Positions 34,439 to 43,829 are shown, numbered from the stretch's first letter. The stretch is DNA of 64,000 nucleotides from Aquimarina intermedia (GCF_008124785.1 NZ_VNHU01000002.1:496001-560000); one strand, 5' to 3'. Program-made: numbers and translations. The notes: generated by a model from the sequence alone, not told the origin.

Positions 34439-35896
34439 CTATTCTCGAGGAAACTTTACGATAAAAACGGTCCCTCTATGCTCCTGTGATGTAAAGGTAA
34501 TACTTCCTTTATAGGTTTCCACAATGTTTTTGACCATTCCCAATCCCAGTCCCATACCACTGGTTTTTGTAGTAAATTTTGGTTCGAAGATTTTTGTGAT
34601 ATTTTCCTCTGAGATACCTATACCATTATCTGAGACGGTTATAACCACCTTTTCTTCTTCGGTATAAACGTTTACCATTATCTTTGGGGTGCGATCATGT
34701 GGTATCGCCTGAATTGCATTTTTAACCAAGTTTGTAACTACACGAATAAGTTGCGTACGATCGAACTTAGCCACGATTTCTTCTTCCTCTGAAGGAAAAA
34801 CGATATAATCTTCATTAAAAATATCTAACGCCAATCTTGTAATCTTAACTACATCAAGCATTTCGCTTTTTTGAGCAGGCATTTGAGCAAAATTTGAAAA
34901 TGCTGATGCAATCGAGCTCATCGTGTCTATTTGTTGTATCAACGTTTTGCTGTACTCCTGAACTTTTTGACGGATATCCGGATCTGCAGGGTCGAATTTA
35001 CGATCAAAACTCTGTACCGTAAGACGCATAGGAGTTAGCGGATTCTTAATCTCATGAGCCACCTGTTTTGCCATCTCTCGCCAAGCCGCTTCGCGTTCAT
35101 TTTTGGCCAGTTTGACAGCACTTTCTTCCAATTCATCAATCATACTATTGTAGGCATCAACCAACGAATAGATTTCAGCACTGGCATTGCCAATGGCAAT
35201 TCGTTTATTGCGTTTATCCAAACGCGTTTGATCAATCGTATCAGAAATCGTTTTTAAGGACCTAGTAATATAATTTGATAAAAAATAAGCGATCGCAATA
35301 GCGATAAAAAGCATAAAAACATACACCTCTCCAAGACGCTTTAGGAATTCGAATAGCTCTTTAGAAAGTAAATCATCATCCTCCAGATACGGTAAATTTA
35401 AAATAGCCAAAGGTTTTGCTCTACTATCGGAAATATAGGTGTAGGAAGATCTGAACTTCTCTCCCTTTTTTTCGGATTTGATTAAGAAGCGTTTATCATA
35501 TAGCGAAGCCAACGTGTCAATAATAGTCGTGCTTAATTGTTTTGTTAGGGTGTCCTCTATGAATGTTGCTTCAGATCGTATCAGCAAATCCCCGGATAAA
35601 TCATAAATATTAATCGGCATCCCATGCTCCTCAGAAATCTGATAAATTCGATCCCTCTCTCTAAAGATGGAGGTAACATTCTCTTCGTTTACCGGAAACG
35701 TTGTGCTGCGTAATGCATTATCAATCGCTATTTTGATACGTTCTTCTTTTCTTTCCAATCGGTCTTTGTGATAATCCTCGGCTTCTTCTTTATATTGGTA
35801 GATCGTTACCGCGGCAATTAAAATAGAAGCAATTAGAACCAGTAAAGTCATAGAAACAAAAATACGGGTACGCAAAGAAAGTTTAAGTAGCTTCAT
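34439..35896 (-). CDS. membrane sensor histidine kinase, NtrY-like
   Basis: A 485-residue kinase: transmembrane helix 1 (about 11-32), an extracytoplasmic sensor region (33-188), transmembrane helix 2 (189-208), HAMP (about 208-262), the dimerisation/phosphorylation helix with H281 in AKQVAHEIKNPLTPMRL, and a GHKL ATPase with NLVKNAIQAIP, DNGIGISEE and GMGLGLGMV. The HEIKNPLTP box is typical of the NtrY/nitrogen-type subgroup. No response regulator gene is adjacent, so it is an orphan here. The signal sensed is unknown. Confidence 0.92.
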   Translation of the reverse strand: MKLLKLSLRTRIFVSMTLLVLIASILIAAVTIYQYKEEAEDYHKDRLERKEERIKIAIDNALRSTTFPVNEENVTSIFRERDRIYQISEEHGMPINIYDLSGDLLIRSEATFIEDTLTKQLSTTIIDTLASLYDKRFLIKSEKKGEKFRSSYTYISDSRAKPLAILNLPYLEDDDLLSKELFEFLKRLGEVYVFMLFIAIAIAYFLSNYITRSLKTISDTIDQTRLDKRNKRIAIGNASAEIYSLVDAYNSMIDELEESAVKLAKNEREAAWREMAKQVAHEIKNPLTPMRLTVQSFDRKFDPADPDIRQKVQEYSKTLIQQIDTMSSIASAFSNFAQMPAQKSEMLDVVKITRLALDIFNEDYIVFPSEEEEIVAKFDRTQLIRVVTNLVKNAIQAIPHDRTPKIMVNVYTEEEKVVITVSDNGIGISEENITKIFEPKFTTKTSGMGLGLGMVKNIVETYKGSITFTSQEHRGTVFIVKFPRE

Positions 35897-35975
35897 ACAG
35901 AGAGTTAATGCCTAAATATAGCAATTATCACACCAAATTAACCAATTAATTAAATCACGATCTTATAGAAATTAC

Positions 35976-35983
35976 TAACTTTA
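35976..35983 (+). promoter_or_regulatory. candidate -7 element for the dipeptide-type ABC ATPase
   Basis: TAACTTTA matches seven of eight positions of the TAnnTTTG box, about 16 bases before the ATG at 36000. Confidence 0.3.
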
Positions 35984-35999
35984 CAGTAGTATTTATCTT

Positions 36000-37685
36000 A
36001 TGAGTTCACCTAATCTTCTTAGCGTAAAAAATCTTTCTATAACTTTTGCGGTAGATAACACCCAACGTCGCGTTATCGAAGATCTGTCATTTACCATTAG
36101 ACGTAAGGAAATTCTTGGTGTCGTAGGAGAATCTGGTAGTGGAAAATCCATCACCTCTCTTGCCGTTTTAGGATTACTGCCCAAAAACGCCACCGCTTCC
36201 GGTGAGATTTTATTTAACGGAGTCGCGCTATCACAATTGTCAAGTAAACAATTGAGCGATATTAGAGGAAATGAAATTGCCATGATCTTTCAGGAGCCTA
36301 TGAGCTCGTTGAATCCTTCTATGCGATGTGGAAAGCAGGTGGCTGAAATATTACAAAGGCACACCGAACTTAAACCGAAAGAAATAAAAAAAGAGGTACT
36401 ATCCCTGTTTAAAAAAGTACAGCTTCCTGATCCCGATAGAGCCTATACGGCTTATCCACATGAATTAAGCGGCGGACAAAAACAACGTGTTGTTATCGCT
36501 ATTGCGATTGCGTGCAAACCTAAGTTACTAATCGCAGACGAACCCACCACCGCATTAGATGTTACAGTACAAAAAGAAATAATTGAGTTACTCAAAAGCT
36601 TACAGTTAGAGTACCAAATGAGTATCCTTTTTATCTCTCATGATCTTGCTTTAGTTTCAGAAATTGTGGATACTGTCTTAGTAATGTATCAAGGTAAAAT
36701 GATAGAGTATGGATCTGTTCAAGAGGTTTTTAAAAACCCTAAAGCGGAATATACGCGTGCGTTGCTATACGCCCGACCTTCTCTAGACCAGCGACTTAAA
36801 AAACTGCCGACTATAAAAGATTATCTAAAAAAATCCACTTATACCACCGACATTGTCTCGACAGCAGCACGCAAGGAACGTCATGCAAGTTTGTATGCTC
36901 AACCTCCGTTGTTAGAAGTGGTTGCTTTAGAAAAGTGGTTTACATCTAATGATGGTTGGTTTCGAAAAAAGGTAGTAAAAGCGGTAAATAAGGTTAGCTT
37001 TTCTTTATATGAAGGAGAAACACTTGGATTAGTTGGAGAATCCGGTTGTGGAAAATCAACTTTAGGAAACACCATTCTACAACTTCATCGTGCTGATGCG
37101 GGTGAGATTTTTTATAAGGGTAAAGACATTACAAAGCTTTCATCTAGTGAATTGAGACTCTTGCGAAGAGAAATCCAGTTAATTTTTCAGGATCCGTTTG
37201 CCTCCTTGAATCCAAGGCTAACGATTGGTGAAGCAATCATAGAGCCTATGAGGGCACACAATCTATACGAAAACGCGACACAGCGTAAAATAAAAACGTT
37301 GGAGCTATTAGAGCGTGTCGGTCTGGACGCTAGTCACTTTGATCGCTATCCACATGAATTTAGTGGCGGGCAGCGACAACGTATTGGAATAGCTAGAACA
37401 ATTGCTTTGTCTCCAAAACTTATCATTTGCGATGAATCTGTAAGCGCTTTAGATATATCTGTCCAAGCACAGGTGCTCAACTTATTAAATGAATTGAAAG
37501 ATAACTTCGGGTTTTCCTATATTTTTATATCTCACGATTTAGCAGTAGTAAAATATATGTCTGATCAGCTGGTGGTCATGAATAACGGTAAGGTTGAAGA
37601 AATAGGTGATGCTGATGCAATCTATAAGAACCCAACCAAGGAATACACCAAAAAGTTAATTAACGCAATCCCTAAAGGAATATAA
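36000..37685 (+). CDS. ABC transporter ATPase with two fused nucleotide-binding domains, oligopeptide type
   Basis: A 561-residue tandem ATPase, equivalent to a fused DppD-DppF (YejF/GsiA-like) pair. Domain 1 has Walker A GESGSGKS and signature LSGGQKQR; domain 2 has GESGCGKST and FSGGQRQR. Each carries its own Walker B and H-loop (LFISHDLALV, IFISHDLAVV). By family it would energise uptake of peptides or related solutes, but no permease or binding-protein gene is adjacent, so the partners lie elsewhere. The sequence of both sites looks intact. Confidence 0.92.
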   Translation: MSSPNLLSVKNLSITFAVDNTQRRVIEDLSFTIRRKEILGVVGESGSGKSITSLAVLGLLPKNATASGEILFNGVALSQLSSKQLSDIRGNEIAMIFQEPMSSLNPSMRCGKQVAEILQRHTELKPKEIKKEVLSLFKKVQLPDPDRAYTAYPHELSGGQKQRVVIAIAIACKPKLLIADEPTTALDVTVQKEIIELLKSLQLEYQMSILFISHDLALVSEIVDTVLVMYQGKMIEYGSVQEVFKNPKAEYTRALLYARPSLDQRLKKLPTIKDYLKKSTYTTDIVSTAARKERHASLYAQPPLLEVVALEKWFTSNDGWFRKKVVKAVNKVSFSLYEGETLGLVGESGCGKSTLGNTILQLHRADAGEIFYKGKDITKLSSSELRLLRREIQLIFQDPFASLNPRLTIGEAIIEPMRAHNLYENATQRKIKTLELLERVGLDASHFDRYPHEFSGGQRQRIGIARTIALSPKLIICDESVSALDISVQAQVLNLLNELKDNFGFSYIFISHDLAVVKYMSDQLVVMNNGKVEEIGDADAIYKNPTKEYTKKLINAIPKGI

Positions 37686-37689
37686 AAAC

Positions 37690-37726
37690 ATAAAAAAACC
37701 TGTTGTTCTTAAAAGACAACAGGTTT
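37690..37726 (-). terminator. terminator facing left, for an unassigned minus-strand transcript
   Basis: An 11-base perfect stem (37696-37706 with 37716-37726). Read on the minus strand it is followed by seven T, a strong intrinsic terminator. On the plus strand the trailing tract is only TTTATCTT, so it would serve the upstream ABC gene less well. No annotated leftward gene lies upstream of it before scoB's own terminator. Confidence 0.75.
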
Positions 37727-37771
37727 ATCTTATTGCAACTTGGGGTAGATGCAACTAATTAACAACAAAAT

Positions 37772-37873
37772 TTACATTAATAAAAAAACCTTTTTTGCTA
37801 AATACATACAGTTTGAAATCAATTCGATAGTAGGTTTTACGGATTGCTGTATACGGTTAAATTTATTTTTCAT
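37772..37873 (-). CDS. 33-codon small ORF or part of a small RNA
   Basis: ATG at 37873 to TAA at 37772 encodes a 33-residue peptide: a basic N-terminus (MKNKFNRIQQ), a single Cys in ELISNCMYLAKK and a hydrophobic end. No Shine-Dalgarno site is seen, which is normal in this phylum. It is followed 46 bases later by a strong terminator in the same direction, and has no other gene to explain that terminator. A poor promoter match (TTTTG, 20 bases, TGTCTTTG on the minus strand) lies about 100 bases upstream. It could equally be a non-coding RNA. Confidence 0.35.
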   Translation of the reverse strand: MKNKFNRIQQSVKPTIELISNCMYLAKKVFLLM

Positions 37874-38080
37874 GTCGGTTAAAATAACGTGGTTAAACTT
37901 CTTTACTTTTTTTAAAAAATTGGCTTTCCTATTTTTGGATTACTAAGATGCAAAAAAAAGTAAAATCCCACGTTCAAAGACAATTATATTCGACAAAAAG
38001 CACAAAATTTTAACATTTATGCCTAGAATATCCGAATAGTGGTTGAAGTAATCCTTCAAGTAAAACCTGTAACCACTATA

Positions 38081-38115
38081 AAGGCCAGAATATTTGTAAG
38101 AATATTCTGGCCCTT
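38081..38115 (-). terminator. hairpin downstream of scoB
   Basis: A 14-base stem (38081-38094 with 38101-38115, one bulge) enclosing six bases, 22 bases beyond the scoB stop. The trailing T tract is short in both directions, so efficiency is uncertain. Confidence 0.6.
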
Positions 38116-38136
38116 ATATTTTATAAATAATTAGCG

Positions 38137-38790
38137 TTATATATGCATTTCTGGTATTTCCCCTTCAATTAGTAAATTTCCTTCTGTCGCATCCTCAATT
38201 TCCTCTACCGTGACCCCAGGTGCACGCTCTAGTAATTTAAAGCCATTTTCTGTAACTTCTAATAATGCAAGATTAGTAACTATTCGTTTAACACATCTCA
38301 CGCCTGTAAGCGGCAAACTACATGTTTTCAAAAGTTTAGATTCCCCGGCACGATTGGTATGCATCATAGCGACAATAATATTCTCGGCACTTGCTACGAG
38401 ATCCATCGCACCACCCATACCCTTAACCATCTTGCCGGGAATTTTCCAGTTCGCAATATCCCCGGTTTCAGAAACTTCCATCGCTCCCAAAATCGTTAAA
38501 TCTACATGTTGACCCCTGATCATCCCAAAACTGGTTGCAGAATCAAAAAAAGATGCTCCTGGCAACGTGGTTATTGTTTGCTTACCAGCGTTAATAATAT
38601 CTGCGTCCTCCTCCCCTTCAAAAGGAAATTGACCCATTCCTAAAACTCCGTTTTCACTTTGAAACTCAACAGCTATCCCTTCAGGTACATAATTTGCAAC
38701 CAAAGTAGGTATACCAATACCTAAATTGACATAGTACCCATCTTGCAATTCTTTGGCAATTCGCTTTGCTATTCCGTTTTTATCTAACAT
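38137..38790 (-). CDS. scoB: 3-oxoacid CoA-transferase subunit B
   Basis: This 217-residue beta subunit of succinyl-CoA:3-ketoacid CoA-transferase has the catalytic glutamate E46 in VEFQSENGVLGMG and the glycine-rich YVNLGIGIPTLVANY at residues 20-34. With ScoA it moves CoA between succinyl-CoA and acetoacetate (ketone body or branched-chain catabolism). The start is four bases after the scoA stop. By homology the enzyme could also use other 3-oxoacids. Confidence 0.93.
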   Translation of the reverse strand: MLDKNGIAKRIAKELQDGYYVNLGIGIPTLVANYVPEGIAVEFQSENGVLGMGQFPFEGEEDADIINAGKQTITTLPGASFFDSATSFGMIRGQHVDLTILGAMEVSETGDIANWKIPGKMVKGMGGAMDLVASAENIIVAMMHTNRAGESKLLKTCSLPLTGVRCVKRIVTNLALLEVTENGFKLLERAPGVTVEEIEDATEGNLLIEGEIPEMHI

Positions 38791-38794
38791 GTAC

Positions 38795-39496
38795 CTATAT
38801 TTTTTTTCGAACTGTTCTTTGTTCTATTCTCTTTTCGTAACGCTCTCCCTGAAAAATACGTTGCACAAAAATCCCCGGAATGTGAATTGTATTTGGATCC
38901 AATTCCCCGGCAGGAACCAACTCTTCCACCTCAGCAACCGTAATTTTAGCCGCTCCGCACATGCATGGATTAAAATTACGAGCCGTTCCTTTAAAAATTA
39001 AATTTCCGGCTTCGTCTCCTTTCCATGCTTTAACGAAAGCAAAATCAGCTTTGAATGCTTCTTCAAGAATATACATCTTTCCATTAAATTCTCGGGTTTC
39101 TTTTCCATCGGCCACCTCGGTTCCATAACCCGCAGGTGTATAAAACGCAGGGAAGCCGCCTTGTGCAGCACGACAACGCTCTGCCAATGTGCCTTGCGGT
39201 ATAAGCTCTACATCGAGCTCACCGCTCAACATTTGTCTCTCGAACTCTTCATTTTCCCCTACGTAAGAAGAGATCATTTTTTTGATTTGCTTTTTTTGGA
39301 GTAATAACCCGAGACCAAAATCATCAACCCCTGCATTATTAGAAATACAGGTTAACTCCTTAATGTTGAGTCTGACCAATTCTTTGATTGCGTTTTCCGG
39401 GATTCCGCAGAGTCCGAACCCCCCCAACATTAGTGTCATAGTATCGGTAACGCCTGATAAAGCATCAGAAACATTGTCTACCGTTTTTTGAATCAT
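38795..39496 (-). CDS. scoA: 3-oxoacid CoA-transferase subunit A
   Basis: This 233-residue alpha subunit has the CoA-binding block [15 protein letters not shown] and [15 protein letters not shown] typical of the family. It pairs with ScoB. The gene's ATG (39494-39496) is the first triplet of the left arm of a 51-base palindrome that extends to 39544, so the mRNA start codon could be buried in a hairpin. The upstream gene is PBP1A, 87 bases away in the same direction. Confidence 0.93.
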   Translation of the reverse strand: MIQKTVDNVSDALSGVTDTMTLMLGGFGLCGIPENAIKELVRLNIKELTCISNNAGVDDFGLGLLLQKKQIKKMISSYVGENEEFERQMLSGELDVELIPQGTLAERCRAAQGGFPAFYTPAGYGTEVADGKETREFNGKMYILEEAFKADFAFVKAWKGDEAGNLIFKGTARNFNPCMCGAAKITVAEVEELVPAGELDPNTIHIPGIFVQRIFQGERYEKRIEQRTVRKKI

Positions 39497-39544
39497 ATCG
39501 TTTTAATTTTAGCACTTTAAAAGTACTAAAATTAAAACGATATG
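39494..39544. repeat. 51-base near-perfect palindrome over the scoA start codon
   Basis: The left arm 39494-39517 and the right arm 39521-39544 are each 24 bases, complementary except at one position, with a three-base spacer. The arms are AT-rich (TTTTAATTTTAG core). The arm at 39494 contains the scoA ATG. It is not followed by a T run in the scoA direction, so it does not look like a simple terminator of the upstream PBP gene. Confidence 0.9.
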
Positions 39545-39583
39545 CACAACTTTATCTATTGATTAAACCCTCTTTACATGAGA

Positions 39584-41917
39584 CTAAAATCCAAATTCAT
39601 CTTCTAACGCTTCTTCCTGCTTTTGACTAGATTTATATGCTTCACAATCCACTGCGATGGAGAGGTTTTCAGGTCTTTCAAAAGCCTCTGTAGACACATT
39701 TAACGTTTTATCGGCATAGCATTTTTTCATAAACAATCCCCAGATAGGCAATGCCATCGTAGCACCTTGCCCAAATGTTACTGTTTCAAAATGAGTAGCA
39801 CGATCATCTCCACCTACCCAAACACCGGTACATAAATTAGGGACCATACCCATAAACCAACCATCACTCTGGTTTTGCGTAGTTCCTGTCTTTCCTGCTA
39901 TTGGATTTGTAAATTCATAAGGATATCCTGTAATTACGTTTTTATAATCGTACCGTGTCCTTGATTTTGTTCGCAAACGCACACCGGATCCGGACTGCGT
40001 AACACCTTCCATAAGATTAACAGTTACATATGCTGCTTCTTTACTGATAACGTCTTTAGTTTCTGGGACAAACTGGTACAATACTGTTCCATTTTTATCC
40101 TCAATACTTGTGATCATCACGGGTTTGGTGTAGATTCCCTGATTTGCAAAGGTACTATATGCACCTACCATTTCTGATAGTTTTAAATCTACAGAACCAA
40201 GCGCTATAGAGGCAACGGGTAAAATATTAGATTGGATCCCCATTTTTTCGGCAAGCCTAACTATAGGTGCCGGACCAATACGATCCATCAAACGGGCCGA
40301 AATAGTATTAACGGATCCTGCAAGGGCCGCTTTAAGGCTTAAATACCCTGAATACTTTGCTCCTACATTCTTAGGTGTCCAATCGTTTTCGACAACACCG
40401 TGAGAGCCCACGGGAATCGTAATTTGAGAAACCGGGAGCGTATCACAAGGTGATAGTTTTAGTTGATCAATCGCAGTTGCATACACAAAAGGTTTAAAAG
40501 TGGAACCAACTTGTCGTGCCCCCTGATACACATGATCGTATTGAAAATGTTTATAATTAATACCCCCAACCCAGGCTTTAACCTGACCAGTTTGTGGCTC
40601 CATAGACATCAAACCGCTTCGCAAGAATTGCTTATAATACAAGATCGAATCTTTGGGTGTCATGATAGTATCGATTTCCCCTTTCCAGGAAAAAATTTTC
40701 ATTTCGGTTTTCTTATCAAAAGAAGCTACTATTTCTTCTTCACTCTTTCCCTGCGCTTTCATTTTAGCCCTTCTTGCAGAAGTACGTATAGCTCTTTTTA
40801 TAATGGAACTTACTTCCTGTTTCGTTAAGTCACGAAACGGGGAAGTCTTATTCTCTTTTTCCTGTTTATCAAATTCTTTTTGAAGATTTGCCATATGCTC
40901 TTGAGTAGCTTCTTCGGCATACTTCTGCATACGAGAATCGATAGTTACATTGATTCGCAAACCATCACGATAAATATCAAAAAACTCTTGCTCTCCATCC
41001 TCATTTTTGCCTTTTGGATTAGCTTTTACCCAGTCTGCCATCCAACTACGCACATACTCTCTAAAATAGGTTGCCGTTCCATCAGAATGTCCTTCTGGTG
41101 AATAGTCCAGTTTTAGTGGTAAAGCTTGTAAACTATCTTTTTCGGGCACTGTGATAAAGTCGTACTTTTCCATTTGAGCCAGAACTACGTCCCTGCGCTC
41201 TCTAACCATTTCTGGTCTTCTCAATGGATTAAACAGAGAAGAATTTTTGAGCATTCCGACTAATACAGCTGCTTCCTGAATTTCCAATTCTTTTGGATTC
41301 TTACCAAAGTAAATTCGTGAAGCAGAACTAATACCAATAGCTTGATTCAGGAAATCATACTTATTTAGATACATCGTTATGATTTCATCTTTGGTATATT
41401 GCCTCTCTAACCTAGTAGCGATTACCCATTCCTGTATTTTTTGAGTATAGCGCTCAAATTTATTACGGGATCCTCCCGTAAATAATTGTTTAGCCAATTG
41501 TTGAGAAATGGTACTGGCTCCTCCTTTAGTCCCTAAAAAGAATAGCGCTCTAAGCGTCCCCCTAGCATCAATACCAGAGTGTTCATAATACCTAGCATCC
41601 TCTGTAGCTATAAGTGCTTCAACTAAAAAATCCGGTAAGTCTTCATATTGAACAGGCGTACGATTTTCCTTGAAAAAAGTACCGATTTGCTTACCATCGG
41701 ACGAAATAATTTGCGTTGCTAGATCGTTTTGAGGATTCTCAAGTTCAGCGAATTTTGGCATTTCACCAAAAACACCCATACTTGCTAACAAAAAAACGAT
41801 AGCTATAAGCAGGATACCACTTGCAAAAGTGATCCAAAACCACTTTATATATTTTAAATTTGGATTCGAAGCAGGTTTTTTGGTAGTCTTTTTTGATTTA
41901 GGTGTTGCTTTTGCCAT
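39584..41917 (-). CDS. penicillin-binding protein 1A, bifunctional peptidoglycan synthase
   Basis: A 777-residue class A PBP. It has a cytoplasmic lysine-rich tail, one transmembrane helix (about 28-50), a GT51 glycosyltransferase domain (about 65-260, with ATEDARYYEHSGID and GASTISQQLAKQL), and a transpeptidase domain with GSTFKPFVYA (the S-x-x-K nucleophile), a serine motif in GSVNTISARL and GKTGTTQNQSDGWF (KTG). It polymerises and cross-links peptidoglycan in the periplasm. It sits directly downstream of gldH. Confidence 0.95.
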   Translation of the reverse strand: MAKATPKSKKTTKKPASNPNLKYIKWFWITFASGILLIAIVFLLASMGVFGEMPKFAELENPQNDLATQIISSDGKQIGTFFKENRTPVQYEDLPDFLVEALIATEDARYYEHSGIDARGTLRALFFLGTKGGASTISQQLAKQLFTGGSRNKFERYTQKIQEWVIATRLERQYTKDEIITMYLNKYDFLNQAIGISSASRIYFGKNPKELEIQEAAVLVGMLKNSSLFNPLRRPEMVRERRDVVLAQMEKYDFITVPEKDSLQALPLKLDYSPEGHSDGTATYFREYVRSWMADWVKANPKGKNEDGEQEFFDIYRDGLRINVTIDSRMQKYAEEATQEHMANLQKEFDKQEKENKTSPFRDLTKQEVSSIIKRAIRTSARRAKMKAQGKSEEEIVASFDKKTEMKIFSWKGEIDTIMTPKDSILYYKQFLRSGLMSMEPQTGQVKAWVGGINYKHFQYDHVYQGARQVGSTFKPFVYATAIDQLKLSPCDTLPVSQITIPVGSHGVVENDWTPKNVGAKYSGYLSLKAALAGSVNTISARLMDRIGPAPIVRLAEKMGIQSNILPVASIALGSVDLKLSEMVGAYSTFANQGIYTKPVMITSIEDKNGTVLYQFVPETKDVISKEAAYVTVNLMEGVTQSGSGVRLRTKSRTRYDYKNVITGYPYEFTNPIAGKTGTTQNQSDGWFMGMVPNLCTGVWVGGDDRATHFETVTFGQGATMALPIWGLFMKKCYADKTLNVSTEAFERPENLSIAVDCEAYKSSQKQEEALEDEFGF

Positions 41918-41920
41918 ATG

Positions 41921-42409
41921 TTAAGGATTTTTTACATGCTCTATTCTTAAACCCACATCGGTTACGCCTTCAAGAGCATGTACCCCGTGGATTTCACCAT
42001 TCTTTCGCATCGCATGTTGCAGGGAAATTTTGTATTCCCCTTTTTCAATAAATTTTACTTTCTCTTTGTACCACAGTTTATTCTCTTTGAGATCGGTAAA
42101 CCCAGTGCCCATCCAAGTACCGTCAGGATAAGCCATTTCATATTCTAAGGTGTCTGACACTACTTTCCCGTTCGGAAATTTTATTTGGCCTATCAAAAAC
42201 AAATTGCTGAAAGGGTACTCATTCGTATTACGCACGTTAATAAACAAGTCATACGACTGTACTGAATCAAGCTGAGGAATTGAAAATTCTATATACTCAT
42301 CTTGTTCCCAAGCACCATTAACCGTTGTGTACTCATCAAATACTTGTTCCGTATCACAAGATGCTAGAATGAAGAAAAATAAAAATGGTATATACTTAAG
42401 ATTTTTCAT
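41921..42409 (-). CDS. gldH: gliding motility lipoprotein GldH
   Basis: From the ATG at 42409 the product is 162 residues, with a lipoprotein signal ending in LASC (Cys18). GldH is required for gliding motility and stabilises the GldJ part of the type IX apparatus in Flavobacterium. The longer reading to 42598 lacks a signal peptide and runs through the ricT gene, so it was rejected. It overlaps the end of ricT by 14 bases and ends three bases before PBP1A, an arrangement seen across Flavobacteria. Confidence 0.9.
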   Translation of the reverse strand: MKNLKYIPFLFFFILASCDTEQVFDEYTTVNGAWEQDEYIEFSIPQLDSVQSYDLFINVRNTNEYPFSNLFLIGQIKFPNGKVVSDTLEYEMAYPDGTWMGTGFTDLKENKLWYKEKVKFIEKGEYKISLQHAMRKNGEIHGVHALEGVTDVGLRIEHVKNP

Positions 42410-43679
42410 TCTTATTTGATTGAGAATTGCGCTTTTGATCAGGTTTTGGACCTTTTTTTCTAGACGGCTTTCTTTTGGCTCTTTGATTAGAATTTGCTGT
42501 GGTGGTTTCTTTTTTATTGGATGCCGTAGAACCCTCTCTAGGCTTACGCTTAGTATTCCGGTTTTTACGTTTTTTCTTTGTTCGCTTGGGTTGATCAAAT
42601 CTTGTTAAGCTATCTTGACCTACAACGTTTCCAAAATCGTTTTTAGTATCATCCAGTAATTCTAAAGCATAATCTTCTAGACTTTGTACCTTTTGATCCT
42701 TTTTATTTAATTCTATAATCTCATTAGCATCTTCTGTAGATATCTTATGCCAATTCATCCATTCGCCTTCGTAAGCATACCACAGATGACCCTTAAAAAT
42801 GTCTATTTTTTGACAAACAGCCGTTCCCTTTTCTGTTCTTAGTTTTACCTCAGTTTTAGGAAAGCTTTTTAAAGCGTCTATATAAGAATCAAGTTCGTAG
42901 TTTAAACAACATTTTAGCTTTCCACATTGTCCGGCTAGCTTTTGCGGATTTAGTGATAACTGTTGATACCTTGCTGCACTCGTGTTTACAGATCTAAAAT
43001 CCGTAAGCCAGGTTGAACAACACAATTCTCGCCCACAGGAACCAATCCCACCAAGTCTTGCAGCTTCTTGTCTAAACCCGACTTGTCGCATCTCGATCCT
43101 CGTACTAAATTCGTGTGCGAATTCTTTAATCAGTTGTCTGAAATCTACACGCTCTTCTGCCGTATAATAAAACGTAGCTTTGGATCCATCACCTTGGAAT
43201 TCTATGTCAGAAATCTTCATTTGCAGCTTGAGTCGAATCGCTATCTCACGAGCTCTGACCTTCATACTATCTTCACGATCTCTCGCCGTCTGCCATATAT
43301 CGATATCTTTTTGTGAAGCTTTTCTGTAGATTTTTTTAACTTCTTCGCTATCTACGGAAACCTTTTTCTTTTTCATTTGAACGCGCACTAGTTCTCCAGT
43401 AAGTGTTACTACACCAACATCATGCCCCGGAGAGGCTTCTGTCGCAACGACATCTCCTATACTTAGCGTTAAATTTTCCTGATTATTGAAAAAAGCTTTC
43501 CTACCGTTTTTGAAACGCACTTCTACTATTTGAAAAGGTGCCACACCACTGGGAAGTGTCATGTTGGCTAACCAATCAAAAACCGTTAATTTATTGCAAC
43601 CATCGGTACCACATGTACCGTTATTCTTACATCCCTTTGGTTGTCCGTCTTTACCGGAGGAACAACTACTACACCCCAT
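42396..43679 (-). CDS. ricT: RicT (YaaT)/PSP1-domain regulatory protein
   Basis: A 427-residue protein. The N-terminus is unusually cysteine-rich (CSSCSSGKDG, CKNNGTCGTDGCN). Then comes the PSP1 domain, with IGSCGRELCCSTWL and QCGKLKCCLNYE cysteine blocks that in other RicT proteins belong to an iron-sulfur-binding complex. The final 70 residues are lysine/arginine/serine-rich and probably disordered, possibly RNA-binding. In Bacillus, RicT works with RicA and RicF in mRNA processing; a matching complex here is unproven. It is upstream of gldH. Confidence 0.88.
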   Translation of the reverse strand: MGCSSCSSGKDGQPKGCKNNGTCGTDGCNKLTVFDWLANMTLPSGVAPFQIVEVRFKNGRKAFFNNQENLTLSIGDVVATEASPGHDVGVVTLTGELVRVQMKKKKVSVDSEEVKKIYRKASQKDIDIWQTARDREDSMKVRAREIAIRLKLQMKISDIEFQGDGSKATFYYTAEERVDFRQLIKEFAHEFSTRIEMRQVGFRQEAARLGGIGSCGRELCCSTWLTDFRSVNTSAARYQQLSLNPQKLAGQCGKLKCCLNYELDSYIDALKSFPKTEVKLRTEKGTAVCQKIDIFKGHLWYAYEGEWMNWHKISTEDANEIIELNKKDQKVQSLEDYALELLDDTKNDFGNVVGQDSLTRFDQPKRTKKKRKNRNTKRKPREGSTASNKKETTTANSNQRAKRKPSRKKGPKPDQKRNSQSNKNEKS

Positions 43680-43829
43680 ATTGCTCTACTATATTGAAAT
43701 TTGTCCATGATCCTCATCACAACAAATATGGTTCTTATTCATATAGAAATTCTTACAATTTCTATGATCTCAATTGATAAAGATACTATGAAATATCTAA
43801 TCGACCACAGGATACTAAAAAAAATAGAA

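Larger units (their letters stand above)
37686..38136. other. 450-base intergenic region between two terminator-like hairpins
   Basis: It holds a minus-strand-facing terminator at 37690-37726, a 33-codon minus-strand ORF at 37772-37873, a candidate minus-strand promoter near 37960-37990 and a second hairpin at 38081-38115. A plus-strand ORF of 65 codons (37749-37946) overlaps all of this and has no domain-like pattern. Confidence 0.6.

Noticed and set aside
37749-37946. Plus-strand ORF of 65 codons between the ABC ATPase and scoB
   Set aside because: Unusual composition rich in Phe/Leu/Asn, no domain-like pattern, and it lies over a strong leftward terminator and small leftward ORF.
42410-42598. 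N-terminal extension of gldH
   Set aside because: The extra 63 residues are the ricT coding region in another frame and lack a signal peptide; the lipoprotein signal starts at 42409.
43680-43829. Gap between trhO and ricT checked for RNA genes
   Set aside because: No hairpin or tRNA-like structure, and no small ORF with a supporting promoter or terminator seen.
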